A stretch of 64,000 nucleotides of DNA from Aspidiotus rigidus (taxonomy: Eukaryota; Arthropoda; Insecta; Hemiptera; Diaspididae), in NCBI GenBank assembly GCA_035079385.1, contig JAVHKY010000034.1, positions 4,712,001-4,776,000 on the forward strand, written 5' to 3'. Below are positions 1 through 11,565 of the stretch, one piece after another. Below the pieces are notes generated by a model. That model was not told where the DNA came from. It ran no database searches and saw nothing but the letters and a program-made list of their open reading frames with translations. The position numbers and the translations under genes are program-made. Numbering within the stretch: position 1 is the stretch's first letter; the number at the start of each line of letters is the position of its first letter.

Positions 1-417
1 AAACCTTGGCGAATGTCGTTGCGGATCTTGCTTGCGGTCAAGATTGGTCCTGGTTTTAATACCCAGAAAGTCTGTGCCGAATTAGTCCGTAATAACCCCC
101 TCCCTCGCATGAGTAATAAATTGGGAGGAGTGATTCAGGGTTTAAGGAGGAAGATGAAAAAGGGAGATTTGATCGTCACCAAGCCTGACAAGGGCAACGC
201 TGTTGTAGTGATGGAGAGATCGGCCTATTCTTCTAAGGTCCATGAAGTCCTACAGCCGTGTGGTGCTGAAGAGAGTGAGGATTTCAGCTTTCTCAAGCAC
301 GTCAAAGAAGTTAGGAGTGTCATCAACAGGAGTGAGGCTGTTATCAAAACTCCTGCTTTGAAAAAAGCCCTCCTCGTTCCTAACCCCACACCCCCCCCTC
401 TTGTACGGGCTGCCTAA
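1..417 (+). pseudogene. PLE copy 1, N-terminal part of the polyprotein
   Basis: An open frame enters from the left edge and ends at 417. It contains the PLE motif KPDKGNAVVVM (about 171-204), the first conserved block of PLE reverse transcriptases, and then a linker. The frame ends in a proline-rich artefact at a run of C residues (about 385-399). The matching continuation, beginning YGLPKVHK, is in the next frame from about 403, so a one-base change in the C-run most simply explains the break. Either a real mutation or a homopolymer sequencing error would fit. Confidence 0.85.
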
Positions 418-1876
418 AGTGCATAAGAACAATACCACGATGCGACCCGTTGTTTCTTTCGTCTCCTCTCCTACCTACCTCCTTGCTAAATTCCTTGACC
501 GTTGGTTCAAAAATCGTATTGATTTTGAATCCCCTCATTCGGTCTTGAATTCGGCCTCTTTAACTGACGTCCTCAAGGATGTAAGCCTTCCCCCGGGAAC
601 GACCATCTGCTCGTTTGATGTTGTTGGTTTGTTCCCGAATATTCCTAAGGCTGCTACTATCCAGCGTATGGGTGAGCTACTCGTCAAAGCCAACATTCCT
701 AATAACGAGCTTCACGAATTCTTCGATCTTCTTAATACTTGCTGGTCCCCTAACTATTGTAAATTTGAAGGGAAATTTTTCGAGTTCCCTGACGAAGTAG
801 GGATCCCCATTGGATCACCACTAGGCTCTCTCATATCCGAAATCTTCATGTCTAAGTTTGAACTTGACCTCTTTTCCTCGAACCAGGTGTTACTTAATCA
901 TATTCATTATTGGCACAGGTACGTTGATGACGTTCTATGTACCTGGACTGGTCACCCAGATCTCCTTGGTGAGTTTCTGAGGTATCTCAATTCCTGGTAC
1001 CCTTCCATCAAATTTAAGTTGGAAATAGGGGTATTTTCCATTAACTTTTTGGATTTATCGATCTCTATAATAGACGGTATCCATAAGTTTGGAATTTACA
1101 GGAAAGATACTATGACCGATGTTTTAGTCCACGGTGGTTCGTTCGGTCCTGTTGCTCACAAGATGGCTGCTTTTCATAGCCTAGTTCACAGACTGACTCG
1201 TATTCCTTTGAGTCAGTCTGCCTTCAAGAAAGAGTTAATCACAATAAAACACCTGGCCAGAGTGAATGGGGTCAATGTTGATGTTGACGTGATGGTTCGG
1301 AGGAAAGTTACGAGGGGCCTCCTGGATTCCACCACCTCCCTCCCCCGAGACACAATCCGTGATCGCCGTTTGCGTTGGATCAGTCTCCCTTTCTTGGGGA
1401 AGTTCTCCCAGCAATTGGGTCGGGCCCTTCGCCCGTTTGGCTTCAGACCCGCGTTTTACAACCCTACCACAGTCAAGAGGTTGTTTGTGAGACTGAAGGA
1501 CCCCATACCTGTTGATGAGAGGAGTGGTGTGTATAAGTTGGAGTGTGAGGATTGTGGAGGCTTTTATATTGGTGAGACCAGCCGCCAAATGAAAGTTCGA
1601 GTAGCTGAGCACCTGAAGTCTTGGAAGAAGGGACACTTGGGGGAGTCAGCTTTCGCCGATCACTCAATAAACAGTGGCCACAGCTTCCGTGAGGGATCCG
1701 AAAAGCTCCTCCATAAGGAGAATTCCTACCGTAAGCGTATCGCCCTCGAGAATATAGAGATAATTCGTCATCTCAACACTGACGGTATCACTGTTCTTAA
1801 TTCGTATATTCCGGAAGATGGCCTGATCGAACTTGTTTATGACTCACACCGTGATTTCTCGTTTGGACGATCTTAA
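401..1876 (+). CDS. PLE copy 1, reverse transcriptase plus GIY-YIG endonuclease
   Basis: The 491-residue frame has all main PLE motifs: YGLPKVHK (2-9), motif A with SFDVVGLF (71-78), motif B with GIPIGSPLG (134-142), motif C with RYVDD (173-177; both catalytic aspartates kept), and NFLDLSI (215-221). A GIY-YIG domain follows: GVYKL at 376-380, FYIG at 388-391, then Arg/His residues at 400-404 and a conserved ALENIEI block near 448-454. The reading frame is uninterrupted, so the copy is probably young. The given start is only the first Met in this frame; the protein really continues from the N-terminal part upstream. A cellular homing endonuclease is unlikely because the RT is fused in frame. 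Confidence 0.9.
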   Translation: MYGLPKVHKNNTTMRPVVSFVSSPTYLLAKFLDRWFKNRIDFESPHSVLNSASLTDVLKDVSLPPGTTICSFDVVGLFPNIPKAATIQRMGELLVKANIPNNELHEFFDLLNTCWSPNYCKFEGKFFEFPDEVGIPIGSPLGSLISEIFMSKFELDLFSSNQVLLNHIHYWHRYVDDVLCTWTGHPDLLGEFLRYLNSWYPSIKFKLEIGVFSINFLDLSISIIDGIHKFGIYRKDTMTDVLVHGGSFGPVAHKMAAFHSLVHRLTRIPLSQSAFKKELITIKHLARVNGVNVDVDVMVRRKVTRGLLDSTTSLPRDTIRDRRLRWISLPFLGKFSQQLGRALRPFGFRPAFYNPTTVKRLFVRLKDPIPVDERSGVYKLECEDCGGFYIGETSRQMKVRVAEHLKSWKKGHLGESAFADHSINSGHSFREGSEKLLHKENSYRKRIALENIEIIRHLNTDGITVLNSYIPEDGLIELVYDSHRDFSFGRS

Positions 1877-1914
1877 TACCTCGTTCTTCTCTTTTGTTCG
1901 TCAGTTGCTTTCAT

Positions 1915-1965
1915 TTCAGGCTCGAAGATGGTTGGTTAACCGAAAGCGCTCGTCGTATTTTCATT
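1915..1965 (+). ncRNA. degenerate hammerhead-like motif in PLE copy 1 tail
   Basis: Shortly after the stop codon come CTCGAAGA (1921-1928), GGTTAACC-type pairing and GAAA (1942-1945). This resembles a hammerhead core but has an extra base in the CUGANGA box, so self-cleavage is doubtful. The same layout is at 49445-49469. Confidence 0.4.
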
Positions 1966-2550
1966 TTTTCTGCGTTTTGCATTTTTTTACTCCACGTCGG
2001 AGTATTCCTCTTTATTGTTTAGTATGGATAGCCGTAACTTAAAGGAACGGATTCGTGTAATTGTCGCCCTGTCAGATTGGTTACGTCACAAAGTCTTATT
2101 TGTTAGATGTACCCAGGAGTAACTCTGAAGAATCTGAAATGCCTTGTGATATGAATAACATTTCACACATTCACGTTGAGGTGAAAGTCCCAGACTACCC
2201 TGTATCCAACCCTATTCATATTGGTGATATGATATTAACCAAACACAACAGAGCATTCGCATCAACATAACTAAAATGTATTGGCCGTCAGCCAAACACA
2301 TGTTGGATTCAAACACATCGCAATCGTCTGCGTCATCTGCGTCAGAAGAAATTCTTGATCTTGTTGATAAGCAACCAGTGGCAAAGAAAATGAAAACTTG
2401 CCGTCAGTTAGCGAAATATATTGATTGCAGGGGAGAACTGTTTCTCCGTAAGGAGACTGAACTGACTGATGTTGAAACCCATGTGGATGTCTTAATATAC
2501 TATTCATCTAAATCCATGAAGATGGATTTAGCACGGTATTTGGGACTGAC

Positions 2551-2817
2551 TTGTCTGGAAGATTATGTCAAACAATCGTTACAGACAATGGAACTCCATT
2601 CACATCAGGTATGTTTGAAAGTTTTCTGAAAGATAACGGAGTTCACAATATTTTCTCAACACCGTACCACTCGCGCACCAATGGCATGACAGAGCGCCCA
2701 ATAATTGTACATTTAAGAAACTTTGAAATGGTCGCACTCGATTGCGTACTATGGATGACTTCGGATAAGTCTTTTCCGGTTTCAATGCTATTTTCTCCCT
2801 ATAAATCAGTCCTCTAA
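2551..2817 (+). pseudogene. Ty3/gypsy-type integrase catalytic-core fragment
   Basis: The translation has the integrase core signature IVTDNGTPFTS, then a block like NGVHNIFSTPYHSRTNG and a TERPI segment; these correspond to the second Asp and the Glu region of the D,D-35-E triad in Ty3/gypsy integrases. Only this part of pol is present. The flanks at 2061-2550 and 2820-2960 are open in places but carry no motif I recognise. No LTRs are visible, so this is a truncated relic. Confidence 0.75.
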
Positions 2818-2959
2818 TCGAAAAATTCAAGAGGAAGTGTCGTAAACGGCACAAAATAATCCAGAAGATAGAGTGTCGTACATCTCAGACTCATCATAGT
2901 CAAAATTTTCAAGGACAGAATAGCCGTATTCTTTGAGCACAAATTACGATCATTCTTTG

Positions 2960-5080
2960 CAACCCTGTAGGCATCAAGTAGCCGCAATCAAACCACCCAG
3001 TGGAATAGGAAGATAGAAGAATCAAACAAAGAACTTTGATCCATTCTAGCAGTTTGCGATGAAAGAAATGTAAGCCGAAGATCACGAAAACTCTTCTCAT
3101 TCTCACACTATTTCTTACTCACCCATTAGAAGAAATTCGCAGCTATCGAGAGCATTATTATACAGTATTTTCCCCATAAAAGCTCGTGTCATATTTTTCG
3201 TTTATTCACAGATCAAAATTAGTCTGATTGCGCTGCCAACGATCACGTTATAGAAACGATCGTCGACCATTCCAGCAATTACCGTGATTATAGTGAAGAT
3301 GTGTTAATTACAGTAGGATCGACGAAGCCGATCATCCGCATGTTACCATAATTACGGCGACCGATGAAAAACTCGCGACTTCTTTACCTTTCGCCTATTC
3401 ATCTTGTCCGCGTCATTAAACGACTTCGTGATTTACCTTAGAATCATTTTTCTGACAAGAGCGTTCAATAATGTGAGCAAATTGCACTTATTATACCGCG
3501 TATCACGTCGAAGAAGAGGGGTGAGAGATCGATAGAAGGAAAAAAATTTAATTAAACTCGACTGAATTCGAATTCACTAAGTAGGACAATAATGAAGTAC
3601 TCCGGTGGTCCATTAACGTGTAAATTACTGAAAACTTCTTTCCACTCGTTCGAAACGCCTGCTTTATGAACTCAATTTTTTTTTTTTGCCTACGTACGCG
3701 CATTGCGTATCCATGATGCGTACTTTGGAAGATGACCACCTCCCGCACGCTCATGTATGCATATCCAGTGCAAACAGAGCCATTAAAATCTAATTAGAAT
3801 GGAGAATGTACCGGGTATACATTATTAATATTAAATAAAAAGAGGTGTACTCGCTTCTTAGTGGCACCACACTGAATTTAGTTATTAAAAGGTGACCGGA
3901 GTCTGTATATTGTATGTTTTCTCGATTTCCCCGTTTTAAAAATAGAATTTACCGCGATTCGATTTGCGCGTCATAACATTACTTTTTATTGTATCTTTCG
4001 AAAAAGAGGTTACGTAACTTTTACTCAGCGCACAACATCATACGGAGAACAAATAGCGGCCTTGCTACCAGCATTATTGGTATTTAAATTATTGCCGACG
4101 ATAAATTATATCATTGAAGATGAGAACTTTTCGTCGGAACTCGCGTAGTGTGGCATTAAAGTTCAGAGAGATATTCGTAGTACGCGAATAATATAATTTT
4201 TCAATAGATCGACAAAAAAAAAAAAGTATATATTATTGTCGACTGTATCTCGTCGAATCTACGTACATTAGTTATGTAAATGTGGCGAAGTTTTTTCGGA
4301 GTTTCTTTACGTAATAGAAAAAGCTTTCGCTCTTTTCTCGCTCTGCTTTATTCTGCATACACACAAGTGAAGTGAACTGAAGTCAGTCTCTATTCTTTCT
4401 ACACACACTGCGAACAAAAAGTTTAACGCTAATGAGTTTTGTAAACATTCCAGACTCCGTGTAACCCTTTTTTTTTTTTTCCTATTTTTCTTTCTATATC
4501 TTTTCTTTACTACAAAACAATATTAATGACATATACTGTAACACGCTAACGAAAATTACACGAATTCTTCGATCGCGCTTCACCGTTCTCTAAAACAAAA
4601 AAGCGCACTAAACGAGGTTAAGTACTTTATTAAAAAGCGTAATTTTTCATTCGGATAACGTGACGGCGCCACGCCGCACCGCGTATATGCACTACAAACC
4701 ATATCAAGAGTCGAAATAGTTTAAGCAAAAATCATTTCTTTCTCGTTCCTTTTGACAGCGCGGCTCTTCGAAGGTATCTCCCGGTAAAGAATCTTCTAAC
4801 GTTAATGCGAATATAATGCGTTTCTTCGCTCTCACAGAAAAAAATATATATACACGGACACGCATACAATGTCTTTTTGTAGAACAGTCCTTTACTCTCA
4901 ATCACTCATTTCGGATGTACGAAACCTAATCCAAATCTATGTGGCTAGGCCCGTTCTCCAATTTTTCAAATACAATAATTTTGATCGCTTGTAGTCAGTC
5001 GTTTCTACATCGACCCTCCACATGAAAAGAATCAATTCCTATACCAGCCTCCTCTTCAGATTATGGACTAAAAGGTATAC
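2960..5080. other. AT-rich stretch without recognisable genes
   Basis: No coding pattern, transposon domain or RNA gene is recognised. Short poly-T and poly-A runs occur (about 3680, 4215, 4468). The sequence differs in texture from the surrounding transposons and may be old unique DNA or untranslated or intronic sequence of a gene outside the window. Confidence 0.4.
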
Positions 5081-5084
5081 TCAA

Positions 5085-5890
5085 CTGCTCGCAATTACCT
5101 TCAATCCCAAATCTACGATGCTACCACCAACAAATCTTACCTATACATCTTCTTCGACGTCCAGGGAACCTTTCCTCGGGTCTGGGGACACCTTATCTCT
5201 ACCAAACTCCACAAAATTGGTATCCGAGGCCACCTTCCAAATATCCTGAAAACTTTTCTTAACGATACAACCCTTTTGGTAAGGATCCATAACATAACCT
5301 TCTTCCGCTCTCTCGGTCCACAACGAAGATCCTCCAAGACGAAGTTCTCAGTGTTCTATTTTTCTCAATAGCTATTAATAATATAATCGCACATTTCAAT
5401 ACTCCCCGCACCCAGCGTCTTTTTGCTGATGATTACAATCGCTCTATCTGCTCGGTCAACTTCCGAAGAGCCCACCGACTCTTTCAGAAAACTCTCAATT
5501 CGTTCACTGCATGGACATCAAAAAAGGATTCAAATTTTCTTCCTCAAAAATCGATTCGGTTATTTTTTTTAAAGAAAACCTATCCCATACAGAACTTCGA
5601 AATTCAAATGTCCTTGGCTTACATGTTGATCAAACACTAACCTGAGCTCCCCTTATTAAATCTCTCAGTTCAATACAAAAGCCTCACCCGCTCAAAATTA
5701 ATTGTTTGTTCACGCGTCGTATATCGCCTTAGCAGATATCTGGGAGGCAGACGAAGGAAACGAAAACCTGAAACTGAATACATATTATCAACCAAGGCCT
5801 TTCAGAAAATAGTAGAAAACCTGGGTTTGCTCCAATTTGATCTGGAGCAACCAAGAAATGTCAGGCTTACTGTTCTTGGAAACCAGACCT
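5085..5890 (+). pseudogene. I/Jockey-group LINE reverse transcriptase fragment
   Basis: A frame from about 5120 reads IFFDVQGTFPRVWGHL (RT motif A; FFD), KLHKIGIRGHLPNILKTFL, then after a frameshift QDEVLSVLFF (motif B region) and RLFADD (motif C, with FADD for the usual YADD). A TYPIQN-type segment and further RT C-terminal sequence follow to about 5890. Several frameshifts and missing parts show it is dead. The LINE on the minus strand at 53.3-49.6 kb belongs to the same family: its motif A block reads FFDLQKAFPRI and also has LRGQLSDILETFLNDRT. Confidence 0.8.
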
Positions 5891-6528
5891 AGGAGCGCTG
5901 GCTGTTGATGCCTTTACCATATCTTGGAGAGAATTCTTCTACTACGCCTTCCCTCTTTTAGCCCTATTCTCCGTACTCTTCAAAAAATCTAACCAGATGA
6001 GGCAGAGGGATCTTGGTGGTTGCCTACTGGAATTCGCAGCTCTGGTTTCCCTTATTCGAGGTTTTACTCTGTGCCCCCCGCCCATTGTTCTTCTCGCCTT
6101 CCTCCAAACTACTTTCTTTTGTCGATAGGAAACTACACCCCTCTTCTAGCGAATTCAGCTTTCTACCTAAAGATTAATTTTCTAGCAGGATTGAACCTGG
6201 GATTGTCTTTTCAAAATGTCAGACAACGAAGAATCTAGAAGTAAGTATTCCTCGTTCACCTCAGTTTATGACCAGAGTGCGGATTCTCTGGCATTTATCA
6301 AATCGTTTCCTTGATGGGCAAACGGTTAAAAATGAAATATGAGTACATGACTAAAGTTGGGGGGCCTATATAGAGAAACAAATTATTTTGCCAAAAAATG
6401 CCAAAAATGGAATAAATATCAAAAATGCCTATTTGTGATGTAATCCATGAAAACCAGCATCAAAGTCGTTATTTTTTTCTTCGAATTCTTGATTGTATCT
6501 GAGGGAGACGTACTATATAAAAAAAAAA
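5890..6528. other. no recognisable feature
   Basis: A short open frame at 6020-6238 has no motif I can identify. The left part may be decayed continuation of the LINE. Nothing else is supported. Confidence 0.3.
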
Positions 6529-6695
6529 CTTCCCCCGGATGTGAGAATTACACGATGGGGCACCTGGATTACAGCAGCGGACTTTTTCGCTAGGAACTAC
6601 GATAATTTTGCGTAAGTTGTTGCTGAGCTACCAAACGATTCAAAGTACGTCGAAGATATAAAAATGTTATTCCAAAAAAGTAAACTTCAACCGAC
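6529..6695 (+). pseudogene. hAT-type transposase scrap
   Basis: The frame from about 6535 gives TRWGTWITAADFFARNYDNF, then after a stop VVAELPNDSKYVEDIK. The TRWGTW block followed by an aromatic-rich helix is typical of the middle of hAT transposases in animal genomes. Only about 50 codons are visible. It could be an exon, but the in-frame stop argues for a relic. Confidence 0.5.
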
Positions 6696-7779
6696 TTGTC
6701 GTTTATTCATTCATACGTGTCGTTCATTCCCGGCAAAATAACACGCTTACAGACCAGGGGCCTTTCACTGATGAAATGGAACTTGATGATGAATTCCTAT
6801 TCCTCGATATGGATGGTATCGCAGCAAATGAAGAAGTGTCGCAAGAGGCGCAGCAGCAGCAATAGCATACCGCATACCGAATCTTCGCCACCGACAGCGC
6901 CTTCCGGACCCATCGACCTGGAGGCCGAAGTCCAAAATCAGCCTGGTACAGACGGTAATCCAAACATGCCTCAGGTCACCCTCTTGATCCCCATCTCCAC
7001 TTTCTTTTTTTCAAAGAGATTCTCATATCACCTTTTTCCATTCGCTCATCTATAATCCCATCACTATTCACATCGTTCCTATTCTTCCCGCTATATCATG
7101 TGTTCCTGTTTCGAATACCTCATCACATGTTCCTCGGACTTCATCTCTTGTTACTAAAATACCGTCTACCCTCAGTTCTCTCACCTTACCTTAAGGCGTA
7201 TCGTTGGCTAATCCCCATTTTTTAAGTATGGCGAAGAAACCACCGTTCACGATTCGTCTACTTGGTGGAATGTGTCCATTCGCTTGTCGGATTCACCGTT
7301 CAAATGTCCCCTACTTGTATTACTACGCTCATCCAGAACCGACATCCTACGATCACGTATGAGTGAATCGCTACAAGGACAAAGAAAAGGGGATAACTTT
7401 GACAGAGTACCTTGTGATACTGTAACGTTATAAAAGAGTTGCACAATTAATTGGTTGATATTTAATTTTTCTCTTGGTCATTTTCTTATCTTGCTTGTAC
7501 GCAGTCTGGTAAACAGTCAGGATATTTACTGTATTGCTTCCCCTGTGTTAGCCCTTCCCTGGCCCTCGCCCTCCCTCTCAGGTCAGAGTGTGCATGTGAA
7601 GTGTTTGTGTGTTTGTGTGACTGATTGATTGTTTGATGTTTGATTGTATGTACATGATTGATGTTTTGAGTCGCGTATGAATGTCTATGTGTACGTGTTT
7701 TGTTTGTTTTTGATTTTGTTTTTTTTTTCGCTTTTTTTTTTAATTGATTTTGTATTTTAGATTTTAGCTTATTGTAAAA

Positions 7780-7860
7780 GTGGTGTCGGCTGTAAATGGT
7801 CACAGACTGTAGTTTCGGCACCACCTCAAAAATAAACTTGTAATATTAATACATAAATAA
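7780..7860 (+). repeat. hairpin and AATAAA tail, possible retroelement 3' end
   Basis: GTGGTGTCG (7780-7788) can pair with CGGCACCAC (7816-7824) around a short loop, followed by AAAATAAACTTG and a TA-rich tail. The preceding 200 bp is T/G-rich and has no coding signal. The layout suits a LINE 3' end, but no attached ORF identifies a family. Confidence 0.3.
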
Positions 7861-8539
7861 ATGATGTATCAAAACGGCTTCTTTCAAAGCCACCAAATCA
7901 TTTCCAAACATTAGTTCTGCTCAACAACCGAAGAATGCGATAAGTGAACGTTTCGCTAAATTGCTGGAAGTGGAGCCTATGTAAAACCATCGGTTGAAGA
8001 ATAAAGTCGACAAGTCCAATATCTTATCGGACGATAGGGTGTCATTAAAGGGGACACATAGGCAACGACAATCGACGAACGATAAAATCTTAGAGGAGGC
8101 ACCCTCAGATTTGAACCGAAGTCCGGCCCTGGCACTCCTTCCACCTCAAATGTGGAAGTTCAGCCTGAGCCCATGTCAGTGGACCCAAGAAAAATAATGT
8201 TCATAAGATAACAGAGAATAAAAAAGTACAATATCAGAGAGCACCCAAGTCAAAAACTTATCAAGCCTGACGTTTATCTACTCACACCATACAATAATCA
8301 GAATTTCCCGAGTTTTTTTTTAAACATTTTACAGACTGTAAATCCAATGTACAAAAGTGAAGAAAGCGCATAAATGAAGCAGATTTAGGAAGGATATCTG
8401 GATTGTTATTCTATTTTAATCCCTGACATGGGGCGCGCACTCTTTTCCAAGAATAACTTCTTCAATTTTTTACACTTTTTCCCTATCAAATACTTTTCAA
8501 ACATGTTTGGACGTTGAATGACCATTTTTTATACGTAAG

Positions 8540-8659
8540 GCTCCGCGATGTAGCAAGCAGTACACGGATTCAAGTAACTTAGCTCGACACATAAGAACCG
8601 TTCACGGGTCGGACTCAAACAAGAAGCATGAAGGCACATTCGCTTGTGTTGAATGGTAA
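8540..8659 (+). CDS. isolated C2H2 zinc-finger exon, GLI/ZIC-like
   Basis: After TTTTTTATACGTAAG, a possible splice acceptor, the frame reads CSKQYTDSSNLARHIRTVHG and ends at a stop after EGTFACVEW. The spacing C-x12-H-x4-H fits the second Cys and both His of a C2H2 finger. The YTDxSxLxxHxxTVHG form is that of GLI/ZIC/GLIS-type fingers. The first Cys would lie in an upstream exon, which I cannot find. It lies inside the satellite array, so it may be a captured or orphan exon. No neighbouring finger is visible. Confidence 0.45.
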   Translation, partial: APRCSKQYTDSSNLARHIRTVHGSDSNKKHEGTFACVEW

Positions 8660-9614
8660 ACTAAAATAAGTTTTCCATGTAGGTATAAAAAGTATTCGTA
8701 AGACGCATATACGTAAGACCATATGTTTTGTAATAGTCCAGGAGCGAGGTTTGAAAGACAATAAAAATCAGTAGTCCGCAAATGTTAGTTTCCAATGAGT
8801 CGTGCGTTTCGAGCTCTACACGAGAAGCTTCGTATTTGTATGTCGGGATGATCGTATGACAAATACGAGTGAACTATTCGAATCTTTTTTCATCCTTCGG
8901 ACCTTTAAAACCCCCTTTACCCCCATTATTTTAACAGAATGTATTTTTTGAAACGTTGAATCAAATCCTTGGCAGTTGAGAACAATACCACAAGGGAGGA
9001 TCACTGTAGTTATACTTTTTGTTTCTGAGCTCACAGACAGCTGGATGAGTGCGCATGACGTACAATTACGTACGTTACGATCCACCTCATAGAATACTCT
9101 TACTGGGGGCAGCAGCTTTGTACGCCCCCTTTAGCAAGAGATCCACATTCAAAGTTGGAACTAGACAAGTGCGCACAACTTACAGCTAGATTATGGCCAA
9201 CAGCAAACTATCACCAGAGCAGCAGTTTTCTAGGTAAATGTTTTATAAAGACAATATGGGTGCGCATGAAGAATAATTCTAGTCTACAGCAGACTGTTAC
9301 TGGGGCAGTAGCTCTGTACGCTACAATTACCCAAAGATTCATGATCGAAATTCTCAATTGGAAGTTGATGATTGCGTAAATATACAGCTACATTATGACC
9401 TACAGCGAAGGCAGCAGTAATGTAGGTTCTTGTCAAAATGGAGAGTTGGCTGGATGCGCATGACGTTCAACTGGCAAAAACAGCAGCCTTATACGCCTCC
9501 ATTACCAGAAGATTCACATCTGACGTCAAAGACAACACGTGCGCACACTGCACTGCTACGTTCTAGTCAATAGCAAACTGTTACCAAGGTGTAGGTCCGT
9601 AGGTTCTTGTCACC

Positions 9615-9668
9615 AAATAATCGACCCTGATGATGAATGGTATGCATTCCAAACGTTGGTCAGTTGTT
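9615..9668 (+). ncRNA. hammerhead-like motif of a PLE 3' end
   Basis: CTGATGA (9627-9633) is followed by a 5-bp stem GAATG/CATTC, CAAA in place of GAAA (9650-9653), then C, a four-base loop and GGTC. The layout is that of PLE hammerheads, but the G of GAAA is changed, so activity is doubtful. No PLE ORF is attached. Confidence 0.4.
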
Positions 9669-10494
9669 TTATTTGTACAAATATTGTGAGAGGCTGTGCC
9701 AAATAAATTTGAAATTTTATATTAAAAAAATACTTTCACGTTAAAAATTTTTCCCTTAGAATGTTATGCTAAATCCACAACTGGCAAGGAAATTATGACC
9801 CTCTTCAAATTAAATCCCTTTAAAATATCGTGCCATTGCTCGACATCAAGATTTTTCCTAAGAAACTTCCATACGTCTTTGGCCGTTGTATGAATAAAGC
9901 TAACTCAAAATTCAATCTTTACCAGACCAAAGAAATCTCAAAATTAAGGATCTCAGTGTTTTCGGGTTTACCTTCTTTTGTTCCCTCAATGTACACACAG
10001 ACATTTGGATGAGTGCGCATGACGTACAACTGATGTTCCAGCCTTAAGCATGCTGTTACTGGGGCAGAAGGTCTGTACGTCTCCTCTTCCAAAAGATCTA
10101 CATTCGAAGTTCGAATTACACAAGTGCTGGCCTATTACCAGGACAGAAATTCTATAGGTTCGTGTCACCAAATAATGTATGCAATTAATTTTTACCACCT
10201 TTGAATCTACCAACACTTTAAAAGTATGAAAAAGCTGAGATAATTCAGCAAGGATTTCTTCCACAGCTCGACATTTCGACCCCTGAACTCTTCATTAAAA
10301 ACATTGGTTCGTTGTCTCAAATCCAAATTCTTGCCAGTTGACAGCAATTTCAAGATTAGGGATCAGGGAATTGCCCACTTCCGTAGAGCGGCCAAAGCCA
10401 CCGATCCCGGTCACTGTCCAGAAGTATCCAACTGGGCCGTTGTATGTACAGTTTCCTATTTCTGTAGTATATTATTTTGTGAGCAAGTTTTCAG

Positions 10495-11382
10495 GTGTAT
10501 TATGTCATTCAATTTCAGGACCTGTTTTGTTTGCAAATCCCATTTTGGCAGTCCTTTTATGACAGGGTTTCATATAAGGACTTCCCACAAAATCAGTTCA
10601 GCATCTACCGAAAGCCGACCACCACTGATACCACAATCCATGGGCCATCTTACTGCCCTTTGGCCCACAAACTTGCCGCCTACATCAATTTCATCCACCG
10701 ACTAGTCTCCCTCCCACTTACTCCTCATGCATTCGGAAATGAGGTGGAGACCATAGAATACCTAGCACGAAAAAACTCGATCAAGGTGGACATTGATGCG
10801 ATGATTCGAAGGAAATTTGTCAAAAAACAACTAAACGCCATAACATCCTTACTTCGGTCCGTTCCCGCGAAGAGGAAGTTTAGATGGGTAAGACTCCCAT
10901 ACCTTGGACCTCTAACCTCGGAGATAAGTCGTATATTAAAAGCAATGAACTACAGATCAGCCTACTATCCAATCAGATCCTTGCGGAACATCCTCAGCAG
11001 GAATAAGGATCCTATACCTCAAAGTGAGAGGAGTGGTGTTTACAGACTTGAATGTAGGGAGTGTCCAGCTGTGTATATAGGTGAAACGGGCCGTCAACTA
11101 ATAACTCGCATAAAAGATCATATTGATGCATTTGAATCAAATCAACCTTCAAAGTCGGCGTTCGCTGCACATTTGCTGCAATGTGTTCATACAGGAGGGA
11201 CTGAGGCACTCCTACATCAAGAAAATAAGGAAACACGAAGCCTCGCACTTGAAAATATTGAAATTACACGCCATAAGCACCACCACAGGGTCCTTTTGCT
11301 CAACAAATGTGTATTCGACGATGATGACCTCATTGAGCAATTTTATTCGTCATCTCCCTCCTATTTAGAATCTGTACTCTAA
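10495..11382 (+). pseudogene. PLE copy 2, RT C-terminus plus GIY-YIG endonuclease
   Basis: From about 10590 the frame is clearly PLE: FSIYRKPTTTDTTIHG, a PLAHKLAAYINFIHRL block, then GIY-YIG with GVYRLECRECPAVYIGETGR and a following Arg/His region, ending in SLALENIEI and the stop at 11382. RT motifs A-C are missing, so the copy is 5'-truncated, as is usual for PLEs. Codons before about 10590 are probably flanking satellite or unrelated DNA. The family differs from copy 1 by many substitutions but has the same architecture. The endonuclease half has no stop codons. Confidence 0.85.
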
Positions 11383-11504
11383 TGACGTAATTACAATTCG
11401 ATTTCTTACCGCGGTGGGTACGAATGTACGTGTCGTTACTTGTATTTATTTCGTATCTCTTGATACCTGTTCTATCATTTCCTTGTTCACTTCATGCCTT
11501 TTCA

Positions 11505-11565
11505 TTTTTGGTTGTTACTGAAGATGGCTTATTAGCTGAAATATATATTTAACGTTTACTAATTA
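11505..11565 (+). ncRNA. hammerhead-ribozyme-like motif, PLE copy 2 tail
   Basis: About 135 bp after the stop, CTGAAGA (11518-11524) is followed by a GGC/GCT stem II region and GAAA (11538-11541). CUGANGA plus GAAA is the hammerhead core known from PLE 3' ends. Stem III and the cleavage triplet are not clear, so this may be inactive. Confidence 0.45.

Larger units (their letters stand above)
1..2040 (+). mobile_element. Penelope-like element copy 1, nearly complete, 5' end off the window
   Basis: The copy runs in from before the window and holds, in order, an N-terminal region, a reverse transcriptase, a GIY-YIG endonuclease and a 3' untranslated tail with a ribozyme-like motif. PLEs copy themselves by target-primed reverse transcription, with the GIY-YIG domain nicking DNA. 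The coding region is broken only by a frameshift in the C-rich tract near 385-399. The tail after 1876 resembles 49425-49560, so at least two copies of this family lie in the window. The 3' boundary near 2040 is inferred from where that similarity fades. Confidence 0.9.
8280..10362 (+). repeat. diverged copies of the satellite-like repeat (array 1)
   Basis: Blocks containing GTGCGCATGACGTACA, CTGTTACTGGGGCAGCAG and CACCAAGAGATCCACATTC-like strings recur near 9050, 9260, 9455 and 10010. They match the better-preserved array at 34.2-37.3 kb in the same orientation. The left edge (ACCATACAATAATCAG, about 8287) matches 34237 and the right edge (TTGCCAGTTGACAGCAATTT, about 10331) matches 36500. 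The array is older and more scrambled than array 2. It is interrupted by a PLE-type tail near 9620 and bounded by PLE copy 2. Confidence 0.75.

Noticed and set aside
401..1876. GIY-YIG domain as a phage-type homing endonuclease
   Set aside because: It is fused to a reverse transcriptase with all PLE motifs in the usual order.
7486..7824. 112-codon minus-strand frame rich in Lys/Thr/His
   Set aside because: It is the complement of T/G-rich low-complexity sequence before the hairpin; composition explains it.
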